Part shown: piece by piece, positions 24,891-35,206 of the stretch | How positions within the stretch are numbered: the first letter of the stretch is position 1 | Layout of the letters: the number at the start of each line of letters is the position of its first letter | Source: Hypomyces perniciosus | Lineage: Eukaryota; Ascomycota; Sordariomycetes; Hypocreales; Hypocreaceae | DNA length: 64,000 bases | Assembly: GCA_008477525.1 (NCBI GenBank) | Contig: SPDT01000001.1 | Span: 1-64,000 of the forward strand | Direction: 5' to 3' | Program-made: the position numbers and the translations under genes | Notes under the pieces: model-generated | Databases searched by the model: none | Told to the model about the DNA's origin: nothing | Seen by the model: only the letters and a program-made list of their open reading frames with translations

Positions 24891-25951
24891 ACTATAGAAT
24901 GAGGCTTGTCAGGTTATTCGTTAACATTAGCCTAACAAAAGCCATTTGTGGCTTTTTAATGTTATATGTTAAGATTTTGATCTTTCTTATTCTTAAAAGT
25001 CAGAAATAGCAACTTAAAAACACAGCACTTATTGTTCTAAAACCTTTTCTATTAATACAGAGCTTAGAGCGACTTTCGGCTGTTTCTTGCCGTTCCCTTC
25101 TGTATGAAAATGGCGAAATTGTTCTTATGCAATATTAGGTAAACATTAAGAAGGCGTGTTTATGGAAGTATCGGCTACAGAAATCAGAGGCATGGTCTGT
25201 GCCCAGACACTTTCTATACATACAAAATGCGGACACCCATTTCGGCCTCTACTGTACAGTCAGGGCTGGCTATTGTAAATCACACTGATACATTGCACGG
25301 CAGCTGACCAGTTATGTACTTTGGGTGAGTGTGTAGGTATTATGTTCGCACTATGCCAGCCACACTTCGTCCATAAATGGCCGTCTCTCATATTACTAGA
25401 AGCCAAAAAAGCGGACGCTCGTTTCGTTCAACCCTGTATGTATTATCGAGTTGAGGTCAATAAGCTCGGCTTACAATAGAATATACGAAATGCGAAAAAG
25501 CAGCCATTCATATCCGTCGTCTAGACGTGTTGGCGTCCATCATAATTCCTGGCACTCAATTGGTACTTCCATAAGATAGAAGTTTGAGCAAGCGTTCCTC
25601 ATACAAAGTGGACGTGTCAGGAATAGGATGTGTAAAATAGCGACCAAGCACGAACATAGGTGGTATCGCAAAATGGGTTGTGCCCTGCCAGTATGGAAGG
25701 GAACTTCTTCTTTTCTTGCATTTCGTAGGTGAGCCGCTTGGGGGACGGACTGAAATTGGACTAGGCGTTGGGGCTAACATTTGTTGTGCCGAATTTTGCC
25801 ATCAAATCACCACCGTTTTTATCGCGATTTATCATGCTAAAATTGGCCAAGAGATGAGACCTCAGACAAACATAAAACCGCAAAGACCCAATACACGAAG
25901 CTCAGCTCCTTGAATCTGTATCGCCACAGAGCAGACATCGCCTCTATCAGT
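24891..25951. other. Intergenic, no gene recognised
   Basis: AT-rich sequence between the LINE and the 205-aa ORF. A minus-strand frame at 25,556-25,780 has no recognisable domain. Confidence 0.45.
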
Positions 25952-26569
25952 ATGCAGAGCTCTTCTTTAGCGACGTGTGATTACAGTAATGTGTGGGATG
26001 CTATCTTCCATAATCATGCCTGGCTTGAAAAAGTTAAATCAGATGGTTTTGATCCTGCCTTAGTGGGCGACCTGGAGAAAGAGAAACCCTATTTGATTCT
26101 GGTGCTTGATAGCAAAAAAAAGTGGTACGGACTAATGGAGAAAATACGTGGAAAGTTCCATGTTGATCTATTATTGAATTCGCTACGCTCCACCAAGTTC
26201 ATTACTGGAACTATTGATATCGATTTCCCTACATTTAGACTCAATCTTCAGAGCGTCTTCGAATACGGGACCGTAATACATACACCGAATCTGGAAACAA
26301 TTGTTGAAGGCGGAGAAAAGGGACGCGCAGTCTACTTTGACGATCAACCTAATAAGATACACCAACTCGAGGCTCGCGACTATGGTGGTGAGTTTGGCTA
26401 TGTGTATCTAAAAAAAGGAATCAGGTTGTTCTTGATGCCAGAGGGGGAAACGGCACGCTCCAAGAGAATAGCCATCAATGGGCCGTTGACTATGCCTGGG
26501 CTGTTTGAAAACCTGAATTTGTCACAGGAAGTTTTAGGCCACGACTCTCCTGTACGTACTCCAGAATGA
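25952..26569 (+). CDS. Uncharacterised 205-aa protein
   Basis: This single-exon frame runs from ATG 25,952 to TGA 26,569. The first in-frame ATG gives MQSSSLATCDYSNVWDAIF; the frame extends upstream without another ATG. Composition is balanced and globular, with WLEKVKSDGFDPALVGDL, YLILVLDSKKKWYGLMEKI, FPTFRLNLQSVFEYG and GYVYLKKGIRLFLMP, suggesting an alpha/beta fold. No signal peptide, membrane segment or catalytic motif is evident. I do not recognise the family. An LTR-like repeat starts within 20 bp of the stop. The uninterrupted frame is the main support. Confidence 0.55.
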   Translation: MQSSSLATCDYSNVWDAIFHNHAWLEKVKSDGFDPALVGDLEKEKPYLILVLDSKKKWYGLMEKIRGKFHVDLLLNSLRSTKFITGTIDIDFPTFRLNLQSVFEYGTVIHTPNLETIVEGGEKGRAVYFDDQPNKIHQLEARDYGGEFGYVYLKKGIRLFLMPEGETARSKRIAINGPLTMPGLFENLNLSQEVLGHDSPVRTPE

Positions 26570-26586
26570 TGGCGAGAACAGCACTT

Positions 26587-26760
26587 TGTTGGACAGACAC
26601 TGGAGGGGGATAATTGTGGGGATGCTGGGTCTGTTGGATAGTGTGGATTGGTTGAGATTGAAACAAAGGAAATTGTGATGCGAAACTCGAGGTCTAATGC
26701 TGTGGGGAAGAAGAACACGTCGCGTTCCTCTAGCACTATAAATTGGCTAGTCAGAAACTA
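26587..26760 (+). repeat. LTR-like dispersed repeat, copy 3 (partial)
   Basis: It shares AACACGTCGCGTTCCTCT followed by ACTATAAATTGGC with the minus-strand copies at 15.2-15.4 and 2.5-2.9 kb, and has a TGTTGGATA block upstream. The 3' boundary is not clear. Confidence 0.45.
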
Positions 26761-27339
26761 TCAGTGATGGAGACCATGGTTTTTCGGACATCAGCCGAAG
26801 AGATGAATAGAGATGGAATTCAGGTGTTCTTTGATCTTTATCGTAAGAGATCGCTGCTGACCGTGAGCAGTATCTGGCCTCATACATCCACATCACCTTA
26901 TTGGAACTATTGCATAAGCTTGTGAACTGGCTAGTAACTAACTAATCCTTAAATCCAAGACCAGATTAATAGATTAATTAGGTGTCTGAAGACATTGCAG
27001 CCATTGAGTTCCAAGAATGGCAAACCCAAGTCAGCCCGCAAGACATCGTCGTCTTCTGAGATGGCTTAACGGTACACGGAGCGGACTGATATCAGCTGAA
27101 ACAAGTGGGGTTCGACTTCATCATCTCGCAGCAGGAACCAAATTAGCTGAGGGACATGCAGGCATGATGGATGCAGAGACATTTGACGCTGAGGCCGAAG
27201 GCGCCAGAGCAGCACATACATAGGCCATGGAAATCACCAATGCACGAGGAGACCTGCCCTAAATAACTACTGTCAGATAATATCGGCCTTGGTGTTGGAA
27301 TATTGCTTAAAAATCACGTATACAAGGGGGTCAGTGTTG

Positions 27340-27512
27340 TTAACCAGTCTGATGTGAGGTAAAAACAGAACGCGCGGCGTTCTGTCTCTATGATAAAGGA
27401 GTGGAAGGGAAACCACCTTAGGAAAAGAACACGGTCAATTGAGTATATTTCAACTACGCCATCTACCTAATGTGTTCAAGCTGACTACGAATCTGTGTTT
27501 TCCGACAACAGT
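27340..27512 (+). repeat. Dispersed repeat, copy 2 of 2
   Basis: Colinear with 14,430-14,646 through AACAGAACGCGCG, GAAGGGAAACCA, CGGTCAATTGAGT, TGTGTTCAAG and a TTTTCCGACA end. It is diverged. Confidence 0.45.
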
Positions 27513-28129
27513 CATTCCAGGACTGGTGAAACTTGAATCAACACGACAGATAAAAAGACTGCGGGCTCAAGGCCAGCCTAAGACCAACAGAAGAATTAAA
27601 GGAATTTAGCAGAACAAAGTTACACTAGATAATCGCAGCAAAAGCAGGACACGGAGAATTCGCCCATTATCATGAACGATTCAACCATACCGATGCATTA
27701 GTTACGTACCTACTCATATGGAAAGTACGTATTAAAATCCTAGTAAAGTTGTCGGCCATGTAGCATAGACAAACCATAACAGAGTTGGCATGGCGTCCCG
27801 TGGTTAGTCTTCCCCCTGGCATTGAATTCTACTCATAGCATTTCCGTATAATTGGCATGAGATATTCAATCCGAAGCGAGCATGAGGCAGAACCGAAGTG
27901 CCTATTCTGTGAGGGACCAGACGAATCGTTCAGCTGGAGTCCCTGATGTTATGCTGGCCATCGTTCATCGCTGTCTATCGCTGCCAGGGCGTTCGGCGTG
28001 CCGCCCAGAAGGAAGGAGTCGCTTTCCATAAATGTCCATTCTAGGCTAAAATGCTCACAGTCTGCTCTCTGGAGTGAGTTAAGGCTGTAAAGACACAGGG
28101 TGGAACAATTAAGATAAACAACTAGGAAC
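27513..28129. other. Intergenic, no gene recognised
   Basis: No coding or RNA feature could be supported in this stretch. Confidence 0.4.
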
Positions 28130-29023
28130 CACTCTTCTGCTGCGCAGAGGTAATCGAAGCTTCCACGACTTTTCCGGCAAGGGTCATGTACTTTTTATCC
28201 TGTCTCTTCCTTCATCATCGCCTGGATCTTCTGCCGGAGCATAGCAATCTCTCCTCTTCCTTCGGCATCCCCCAAAAGCATTGCCAGTGCTTTGCCATCT
28301 TATAAGAACTGTTCGATGCCGTTTGTGCTGACTTGACGCCGGTGGACAGCGCTATGCCGGATGCTGGCAACAGAGCAAAGGAGCTCATCAAGTGGCTTTG
28401 TGATGCCCTTCATGTCTGAGAAATCTTTCTGCCATTTCAAAAGCCCGCCAGCCCAGTAATTCAGCTCTACAAATTCAGCACAATCCCATCCACGGCAGCG
28501 AAGAGTACTAGACATCGCTTGCTTTCTGAAGCTGTAGCAAGCCAGCTCCAAAATATGTTGCAGGCGCACCAAAAGCTGGTGCTAAGTCTTGAAAGGGAGG
28601 TAGAGAGGAGAGGCTAGTGAATTTCCGCAAGGTGGGTCGCGTTTCGGTTGAGCTTGAACCGGTTGCTGAAACAAGACAAAAGTGTTTCGATGCAGAGCCG
28701 ACATCGGAGGCTTTTGTCCCAATGGTTCGCTGGACAGCCAACAGGGAACTGACTTTGGCAACCGTCTTTTGCGAATTACTTTCCGCAGAAATGAGATAAG
28801 AGCCATTTCCAAGCAATCCTGTCGTGACCCCCGTGGCAGGGGGTGGACCTTTTTGTGCAGTAAAACCGGTTGTCATAAGCATGTTGCCCTCGATCTCCTT
28901 AATAGGTACCAAATCGCAATGCTCGCTCTGTCCCACCCGAAGTTTATCTTCTGCCTTGCAAGTTGTTGGTGATAGCAATGCATCCCTTTGCTGCTCTGTA
29001 TTGCCTGGCTTCACCTGCAGCAC
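28130..29023 (-). pseudogene. Uncharacterised fungal gene fragment, second copy of the 16-kb fragment
   Basis: On the minus strand 29,023-28,508 is open and reads VSSLLAVQRTIGTKASDVGS, SKHFCLVSATG, STETRPTLRKF and PAFGAPATYFGAGLLQLQ. A second frame (28,572-28,300) continues with LQHILELACYSFRKQAMSS, GWDCAEFVELNYWAGGLLKW, LDELLCSVASIRHSAVHRR and GIEQFL, then stops, with readable continuation ALAMLLGDAE and IAMLRQKIQA. The same blocks lie on the plus strand at 15,720-16,460. It sits directly downstream of the BAH pseudogene on the same strand. I cannot name the family; the helical C-terminal part could be a coiled-coil or interaction domain. Confidence 0.5.
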
Positions 29024-29069
29024 TTTTGAACTGTATGAGCCCCCGAACTTGTAGGTTATGTTGACAGAC

Positions 29070-29958
29070 TATACCGAGGATATCATTTCCATGATGTCAT
29101 ATCTCAAAAAACTTGGCATTATGCCTACCGAAAGCTGTAGCGTCAAGCAGTCAAGGGCTTGCCGCCAATGCAGCACATCTTCGGCTCGGCCATCGTCCGA
29201 CTCCACCCAATGGTGGACAACTACTCGCATAGCAACACTGACGACGTTAATGACATCCACTAGAGTCCCTATTAGTACTATATATCAGTAAGAGAAAGAC
29301 CATATGACGACAGTATCAACTTACTGTGGTTGGAAGCTATCAACTCCTTCTGGCCGTGGTAAGGCTGACGACCTGACACCAGCTCCTCGTTGTCAAGAGT
29401 AGTCGGAGGAAGATCATCCGGAAAGTACATCCAGTAGACACGCGCATAGACGTAATGCTCGTCCGATGCCCTAATCTCGAGAATCTTTGCTATCCAGTAG
29501 TCCAAGAACTGAACCTCACACTGCTGTTAAGGATTCTTGTCGGCAGCATCTTGTCGCTCGGTACTTTTATGGTTAACGACGTAGACAAAGTCGTTCATGC
29601 AGTATTTGACGTTGTTCCCTATACAAACATTTAAATATAAAACTTGCTTTGTAAAGTGGTCAGAAGATTCTGGAGTGCACTCACGAACAAAATTATTGTA
29701 GCGAATCATATCGGACCATCGCTTGTGTGGCTTGGCGGAATACAATTTGTTCAACATCTGACATTTTTTGAACTTTCCATTGGAATTGAACGGCGACTTC
29801 TGGACGAAGTCTACCTTATGTTTATCTGGATCACCACGCTTATGCTTTTTGGAGACTTAGTGTGGCTCCTCACAGAATGGCGCGACCGTTGTCGTAATGA
29901 AAAGGCATTCCGCATGGTTCTTGCTTCTGATAATGCTGGATCTCTTTCTCTGGCCCAT
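29070..29958 (-). pseudogene. BAH-domain protein, interrupted by stops
   Basis: BAH-domain proteins of this fungal type are chromatin-associated, often with a PHD finger. The ATG at 29,958 gives MGQRKRSS and ECLFITTTV. The frame then meets TAA near 29,860, resumes with VDFVQKSPFNSNGKFK and KRWSDMIRYNNFV, and passes a good intron (29,684-29,619, GTGAGT...TATAG). The BAH core follows: YCMNDFVYVVNHKS, WIAKILEIRASDEHYVYARV, YWMYFPDDLP, GRQPYHGQKELIASNH. Another stop interrupts after ADKNP. A second good intron (29,324-29,260) leads into MDVINVVSVAMRV and HWRQALDC. A degraded Cys-rich stretch near 28,990 may be what is left of a PHD finger. Both introns are intact, but the two stops make a full-length product unlikely. 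Confidence 0.75.
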
Positions 29959-30302
29959 GATCGATGCAACGGTATTTCCGTACGAGGGGAATTCTGAATG
30001 ATCGTACCTGTGCGTTAGCAGTTGGAAGGAATTACGTCGCTGCCGCGCTGTCTGTTTCTTTGGTGCTATTGGCCACGGGTTGACTGCGAACAGCAGCGAT
30101 CAACATGGGACGGCTGAATGTTATTCCGAGCCGTTCTATTTCGCTGTTGCCAACAAACAGGTCTACAGGGAAGCATCTACAGCGACTCATTGTCCTGTTT
30201 AAATTACATAGTGGTGTTAATAACTCATCGGGAATTTAGAACCATCTCAGCAATTGTGGCTGATCGTGCGGGTTATATTGCACTTGAAATCATACGTAGT
30301 AT

Positions 30303-30554
30303 ATGACATACCAGGCATGGTCTCCTCAACTTGATGCACCAGCAATGACCGATTGGGGCGCTTTCTCCATGAGCCATCATGGAGCCGATGAGTTTCTAAC
30401 TACCAATGAAGAGGGAGAACAAGGTGGTGGTTTGATTGGTCTTATGACTTACAGCCAGCTGTTCGCCAACACGCTCGAGTCCATGGCCCTGGGTGACACC
30501 GGGCCTGCGCTCGACTTTGTTCCGAGTTCCGACTTCGAGAGTCTGCCTGAGTAG
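30303..30554 (+). CDS. Small uncharacterised acidic ORF (83 aa)
   Basis: An ATG-to-stop frame reading MTYQAWSPQLDAPAMTDWG and MTYSQLFANTLESMALGDTG, ending DFESLPE. It is acidic and aromatic and resembles the C-terminal activation tail of a fungal transcription factor, but no DNA-binding region is found upstream. It may be the last exon of a lost gene. Confidence 0.3.
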   Translation: MTYQAWSPQLDAPAMTDWGAFSMSHHGADEFLTTNEEGEQGGGLIGLMTYSQLFANTLESMALGDTGPALDFVPSSDFESLPE

Positions 30555-30668
30555 AGTGCTTTCTCACCCCACTATAATCTGGGGGAAGCCGTTGGGATTG
30601 TTAAAGCACCTGCTGTTGCTGAAGTAGTTCGGCCTATGGCATATACAAGGCACATGACCTTGATGTGC

Positions 30669-31493
30669 AACTCTCCCCTGTAAAAATTCTTCCACGCTAA
30701 CAGCTGTTATGGCTTGTTAGCAAGGCGGGGTATTTTTGCAGGACCACTGGCCTGTCTCTCCGCTTGGACCTACCGGGCCCTAACAGTGAAAAAAGAGGAA
30801 GGAATTTGGAGAGCTTCACCTTCCTCGAGAGCTGGCTACGAAATCTGCGCAGCTCAGCTGCCAACACGTTGCCTCCTAGGAGGCAACAGCCGACACATCG
30901 TCTCGCAAGAGACATATTGCCTCGCCAGAGGCCCCGAAAACGCGTCGCCTCGCCAGAGGCCCCGAAAACGCGTCGCCTCGCCAGAGGTCCCGACACTCTG
31001 CCTCACAGAGGCACTACTGTTGTCTCGCAAGAGGCACAGCCGACACATCGTCTCGCAAGAGACACATCGCCTCCCAAAAGGCACTACTATCGCCTCGTAG
31101 GAGGCATAGCCAACACATCGTCTCGCAAGCCGCTGCCTGCCTTGAACCACTTGCTAGACTTCATAGAGGGCTCAGCAGCCAACACTCAGGTTTTCCCCCT
31201 CTGCAAGGAGGGTTTTTTATCCTGGTGCCTGAATCCTGAGGCCCTAGGCCTCGAACCATTTCCTTTGTCCAGCGAAACGTAGCGAACAGCTATAGGGTCA
31301 ACACCTCCGGCTATTCTCTGGCAGCTTGCTGGCCAGTTAGGCCGGTCTTGAACTGACAGGACCACGTGGAGGTGACCCAATATTGTATCCATGGATGCGA
31401 TAAAGACCTTGGCTGGCTCCTACCGTCCAGATGCCTATATAGGCCTGTGTATTTAGCACCAATAGGACGTTAATCATAATAACAACAACAACC
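30669..31493 (+). repeat. Palindrome-array repeat, copy A
   Basis: It starts AACTCTCCCCTGTAAAAATTC. From about 30,880 to 31,130 it has a run of short imperfect palindromes of the form GCCTC-N(3-4)-GAGGC or GTCTC-N4-GAGAC, about ten units separated by 5-15 bp spacers such as AACAGCCGACACATC. A unique 3' part carries TATATAGGCCTGTGTATTTAGC at about 31,435 (TATA-like) and ends in TAATAACAACAACAACC. Copies B (43,948-44,965), C (47,308-48,028) and D (48,816-49,341, inverted) share this structure. A 5' leader-like stretch and the PD-(D/E)XK pseudogene follow immediately. Confidence 0.8.
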
Positions 31494-31517
31494 AGGATCT
31501 CGCGATAATGTGACAGC

Positions 31518-32801
31518 ATGAAACATGGGGATATCAACGATTGGCTATCCCAGGTTTATTCTACAGCCTGTTTAAAGCCGACTTATAATAATCACCAGCC
31601 TCTGTCACCTGAATCATACAAAAGACGCCAGATTATAACCGACGACGACGACTCGCATCCCACGCCTAAGAGACAAAGAGTGCAGGGGCATTCTATCAAC
31701 ATTGATGAAACCCCAAGAGCAAGCAGCAGCCGGGGGCAGAAATATCACCTCCAGGCGGCATCAACAACAGCCTCCCTACCGCCCTGTTCGAGATCGCAAT
31801 CAACGCGATCACAAGGCTCCGGTTACTTGTCGACATCAAGACGAATTGCCGCGCTGGAGCTAAACCCTAAGGGTACCGAGAACGCGGGCGTTATCCCTGG
31901 CGAATCTGAGCTTGCCGCCTGCGCTGTCTCAACTACTCGTGGAGCTCGAGGGGTGTATCAGTGGGGTTGGTGTGATATCAAGCAATCGGAAATCGGAAAT
32001 CATTGAAAATGCAAGGAAGACCCAATCTTTCGCGTTTTCATGGACTTCATGTATTCTGTCCTTGCGGATCGCGATAGACTCGGCCCAACACCTCGCTGGA
32101 CGAAGTCATTCATCTGGTGGGAGAGGCTGCAGAATGCCAGACCACAATGCAGTCCGAGGCAGGTTGGAACATGATGGTTCATCACCCTCTCTTATACAAA
32201 GCCATCTACGGCCAACGAAGGCAGAATCAGCTAGTCGGGTTCGCGCCTTGCACGACCGCAAAGGTTATCAGGGAATACCTTCCTACGAGTTCACAGGCCA
32301 AGATGGTCGACTTCTGTATCTATCTCCTACCAGAAGTGGAAGATGTTGCTGCCAATGCTACTACGAGACTCCGTCAAGTCCTGCCTTACAATGTCATAAA
32401 CCACACTAATTTCCTCTCCCTCCGCAATCGGCCCATCGCTATCAGCATCGAGACCAAGCAGAGAGGCAGAGCACACCCGGCAATAGCAGAGTTACAGCTC
32501 GGCACATGGCATGCTGCACAGTGGAGATTTCTTGAGGATCTCGTTGCCCGGTCTGGTGGCTCGTTTGACGGACTGGCCTTTCTGCCAGCGGTTATCGTGC
32601 AAAAAACATGATTGGAGCTTCGCGGCTACCACGAGGGAGGAACAAAAAACAGTATTATGGCTGGAGAAGGGATTCGGGTCTACGACTAGCCCTTTGGGGG
32701 TGTATAAGACAGTATAGGGCCTGCAACGTTTAGCTCAGTGGGCTAGGGAAGTGTATTGGCCGTGGTTTAGGAAGAATGCTTTGGAAGTACCAGAGGGATA
32801 A
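31518..32801 (+). pseudogene. PD-(D/E)XK nuclease-like fungal protein, frameshifted
   Basis: It belongs to the fungal PD-(D/E)XK nuclease-like family. The ATG at 31,518 gives MKHGDINDWLSQVYSTACL, then a disordered Ser/Arg-rich region. After frameshifts near 31,940, 32,020 and 32,085 the conserved core follows: AGWNMMVHHPLLY, VGFAPCTTAKVI, AKMVDFCIYL (metal-binding Asp), RPIAISIETK (E-X-K) and LGTWHAAQWRFL. An extra A in an AAAAAA run near 32,600 shifts the frame into HDWSFAATTRE, VLWLEKGFGSTTSPLGVY, a TAG in place of the usual Trp, and GLQRLAQWAREVYWPWF, ending at TAA 32,801. All active-site residues remain although the frame is broken at least four times. It begins 25 bp after repeat copy A. 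Confidence 0.85.
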
Positions 32802-33834
32802 AGCTGTGTCGTTTCCAATTGGTCGTATCTGCGGATTGACGGTCCGGAACCAACGGCAAACAGCGATTTGTTGCCGAGAAACGCGTTGAGCAGGCACCCT
32901 ATTAGATCAACAACCAAGCATACGCTTACGGCCACAGCCAACTGCCGTATGCAAGGAAACTCAGCATATGGGTTCCAGCTTCGAGGTCTGTCAGAAAAAT
33001 TCATCACAAAGATTCCGTAGCTGGAATGTCGTAGATAGTAGGTAGTCGGGTTGAACATCTTAGCAACTGCGTCAAGACTGTCTCGTTTGAGTAGTTCCTT
33101 CAGGAACACATCAAACAAGTCAAGCTGCTATGTTTTACACTGCGACCTGAATGCCACGTATTGAGGAACGCCTGATCGAATTGGTGATAAATTCAAAGAT
33201 AATTGATGATGATCCTGGCTAGGAACAGGAGAATTACAGCTCTTTGATGTTCAGGTGCTAAAGAAACTACGGATCCAAGGTGTGGGCACCAAGTCCAGAC
33301 TCCGACCAAGCTTTTTCCAGACCCAAACCACACGGTCGTATTTCACTTCTACGAAGTCTATATCTAGCGAGGTGATCTTGACGAAAATAGGGTCGTCTAT
33401 CGTATCAGTCAGTGCCGGTACAAACCTGAGGTTGCCTCTCGAAAGTAAGGGCCCCGATGTTAGTCTAGTCACTAATAAACAGGGCCGCAGTGTAATCAGT
33501 GTTCTTGAATCTTGAGCTGCTGATTTATAGAATGCAATATTCTCTTTGATACACTGGTTATCTGACATTGCTTCTACAAGAACATATTCACACCAAAGAG
33601 TCATAAAATTCACCCAGAATTCTTTTCATTTAATTGCTGCTAGTCCTACCCGAAACTGAAGCCCATCATCCACCCATACACCCATTCCCGCCTGGCTCAA
33701 AAGATTTCTGAAGAGGAGCCACGTAACGCATGCCAGAAACTAATGTGTAATATCCGTGTTAGTATTATCCGATATTCCTCGTGCGTAAAAAATACGTGAA
33801 GGCATACCCGATTCTTGAGGATCAGTTGGGCGTC
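32802..33834. other. Unassigned region with two weak minus-strand frames
   Basis: Frames at 33,118-32,735 (with TYYLRHSSYGIFVMNFSDRP and a hydrophobic VAVSVCLVVDLIGCLL stretch) and 33,613-33,251 (with IDFVEVKYDRVVWVWKKLG) look partly protein-like but match no family I know. They may be remnants of separate genes. Confidence 0.3.
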
Positions 33835-33854
33835 AGGCGCGCCTGGCCATGAAC

Positions 33855-34323
33855 CTGGTAGCGTCCGTCATGCATGCCAGCTACGACAAGGCACACATAG
33901 ATATCCGCGTCTTGAGGCACCCCTTTAGGTGCTTCGGCTTCATCGACTAGGGCCACATTACCGAGGAATCCAGTGCTGACGCCCTTGGTGACGTGGAATA
34001 TAACGTCGTCTCTACGAGGTAGTATATTTATGAATGGGTTATGTGGGGACAGTGGTAAATTGGTTCTATGACTGATGAACGTCAGAGTTGACTTCTAAGA
34101 GGCCCCTTCGGGCAAAGATGATATAAGAGGTCCACCAGCATGCTTGTCTTGCAACATTGTCGGAGAGAGGCTGAATAGCCCACTCGGAAAGAACCTTCCA
34201 GGGTGGTCGTGTTCCCGCGTTGGGTAACTTGATGACATGGAAAACTGTTTGATTTGCTTGTGACTGTGGAATGACCGGTAAGATTGCGTTCACAGCACTA
34301 GCCTGGGCGAAGATATCAGCCAT
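33855..34323 (-). CDS. Uncharacterised small protein, gene model uncertain
   Basis: The ATG at 34,323 gives MADIFAQASAVNAILPVIPQ, then FHVIKLPNAG, PPWKVLSEWAI and QACWWTSYIIFARRGLLEV. A second open block at about 34,022-33,855 reads DDVIFHVTKGVSTGFLGNVA, ADIYVCLVVAGMHDGRYQVH and ends at TGA. An intron between the blocks (about 34,070-34,025) is possible but I could not fix its borders. The repeated FHV(I/T)K element suggests one protein. The function is unknown. Confidence 0.35.
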
Positions 34324-34994
34324 GGTGAGACTTTTGTTCAGTTCCTGGGCGGACAATTCTCGGTAGAAGACAATTTTTAGTTGAGTGAGCCAAATCAGTC
34401 AGGTTGATGGGCAAACACCGTCAGTTATATACCCGTCAAAAGGTGAGCGAGATGTAGTGAGATCGGCTGACTGATATTCCTGAGAGAGATCACTCGTATG
34501 TACTCCGTACTTTGCAAGTAGTGTCTGACCGGATGTAGAAGAGGTATCCATAGACAGCCCAACATGAGCCAGCCAGCCTCTGACAAATAACAAGAGCAAT
34601 AGGCACCTAGCTGAATGCATTTGCTCATCTCATAGAGCATATGACCAACCAGAGGTTGGTTGGTAACACTGGAGGGTTGCAACAGTATACACAATCCTGC
34701 CCAACTGATATCAGCCAAAGCCCATAGTGCCAGCCTATGAAGAATCCTTCAAGGTCAATAGAACCTCAGATGACTGCATATTTTAATTTGCGATAGCATG
34801 GGCTGACTTGAGGGTTGCAACACACTCCTCACGAATGCAGCTGCGTCTTCCAATCAACGACGCTCTGCCACGCTGATGCTGCAAATTGAAAGTCTGGGCT
34901 TTTGCGAGAAGTGTGTTGAACGAGCCTGATGTTGGGTTTCATTGAAAGCAGACGCGCAGCTTGGATACGGCCGTGGTAGCACCGCACCTCGTCC

Positions 34995-35029
34995 ATATGT
35001 GATATGTGATATGTGATATGTGATATGTG
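34995..35029 (+). repeat. Short tandem repeat, 7-bp unit ATATGTG x5
   Basis: Five perfect copies of ATATGTG in a row, followed by ATATC. It is about 180 bp 3' of the minus-strand 191-aa gene. Confidence 0.9.
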
Positions 35030-35206
35030 ATATCAGGTAACCCCTCATCTTGTACAGGTCTTTTAATGTAGTAAATTCTTTAGCTATCTTTCGGGGACCC
35101 AGTCATCGTAATACCGATAAACAGGAGGCACAAGAACTTGATGTATGGTAGGTATGGAGACATTGTTGCAGTACCCGAGACATGATGCATACTCGTATCG
35201 GCATGC

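Noticed and set aside
28617..28799. Plus-strand KVGRVSVELEPV peptide resembling one at 15.8 kb (minus)
   Set aside because: These are shadow frames of the duplicated segment; the opposite strand gives longer, better-conserved blocks.
30880..31130. CRISPR-like array of short repeats and spacers
   Set aside because: Units are 13-14-bp palindromes with short, partly repeated spacers, the genome is eukaryotic, and the array is inside a dispersed repeat present four times.
30669..31493. Calling the palindrome-array repeat an LTR
   Set aside because: Copy C has a 13-bp target duplication and no TG...CA ends, and no copy flanks gag/pol sequence.
32728..32760. tRNA-like D-arm sequence (TTTAGCTCAGTGGGCTAGG)
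   Set aside because: It lies within the PD-(D/E)XK coding sequence (RLAQWARE) and no matching anticodon arm, T-arm or acceptor pairing follows.
34066..34356. Possible dimethylallyltryptophan-synthase N-terminus (PPWKVLSEW...WW)
   Set aside because: The short similarity is not followed by any further prenyltransferase motif.
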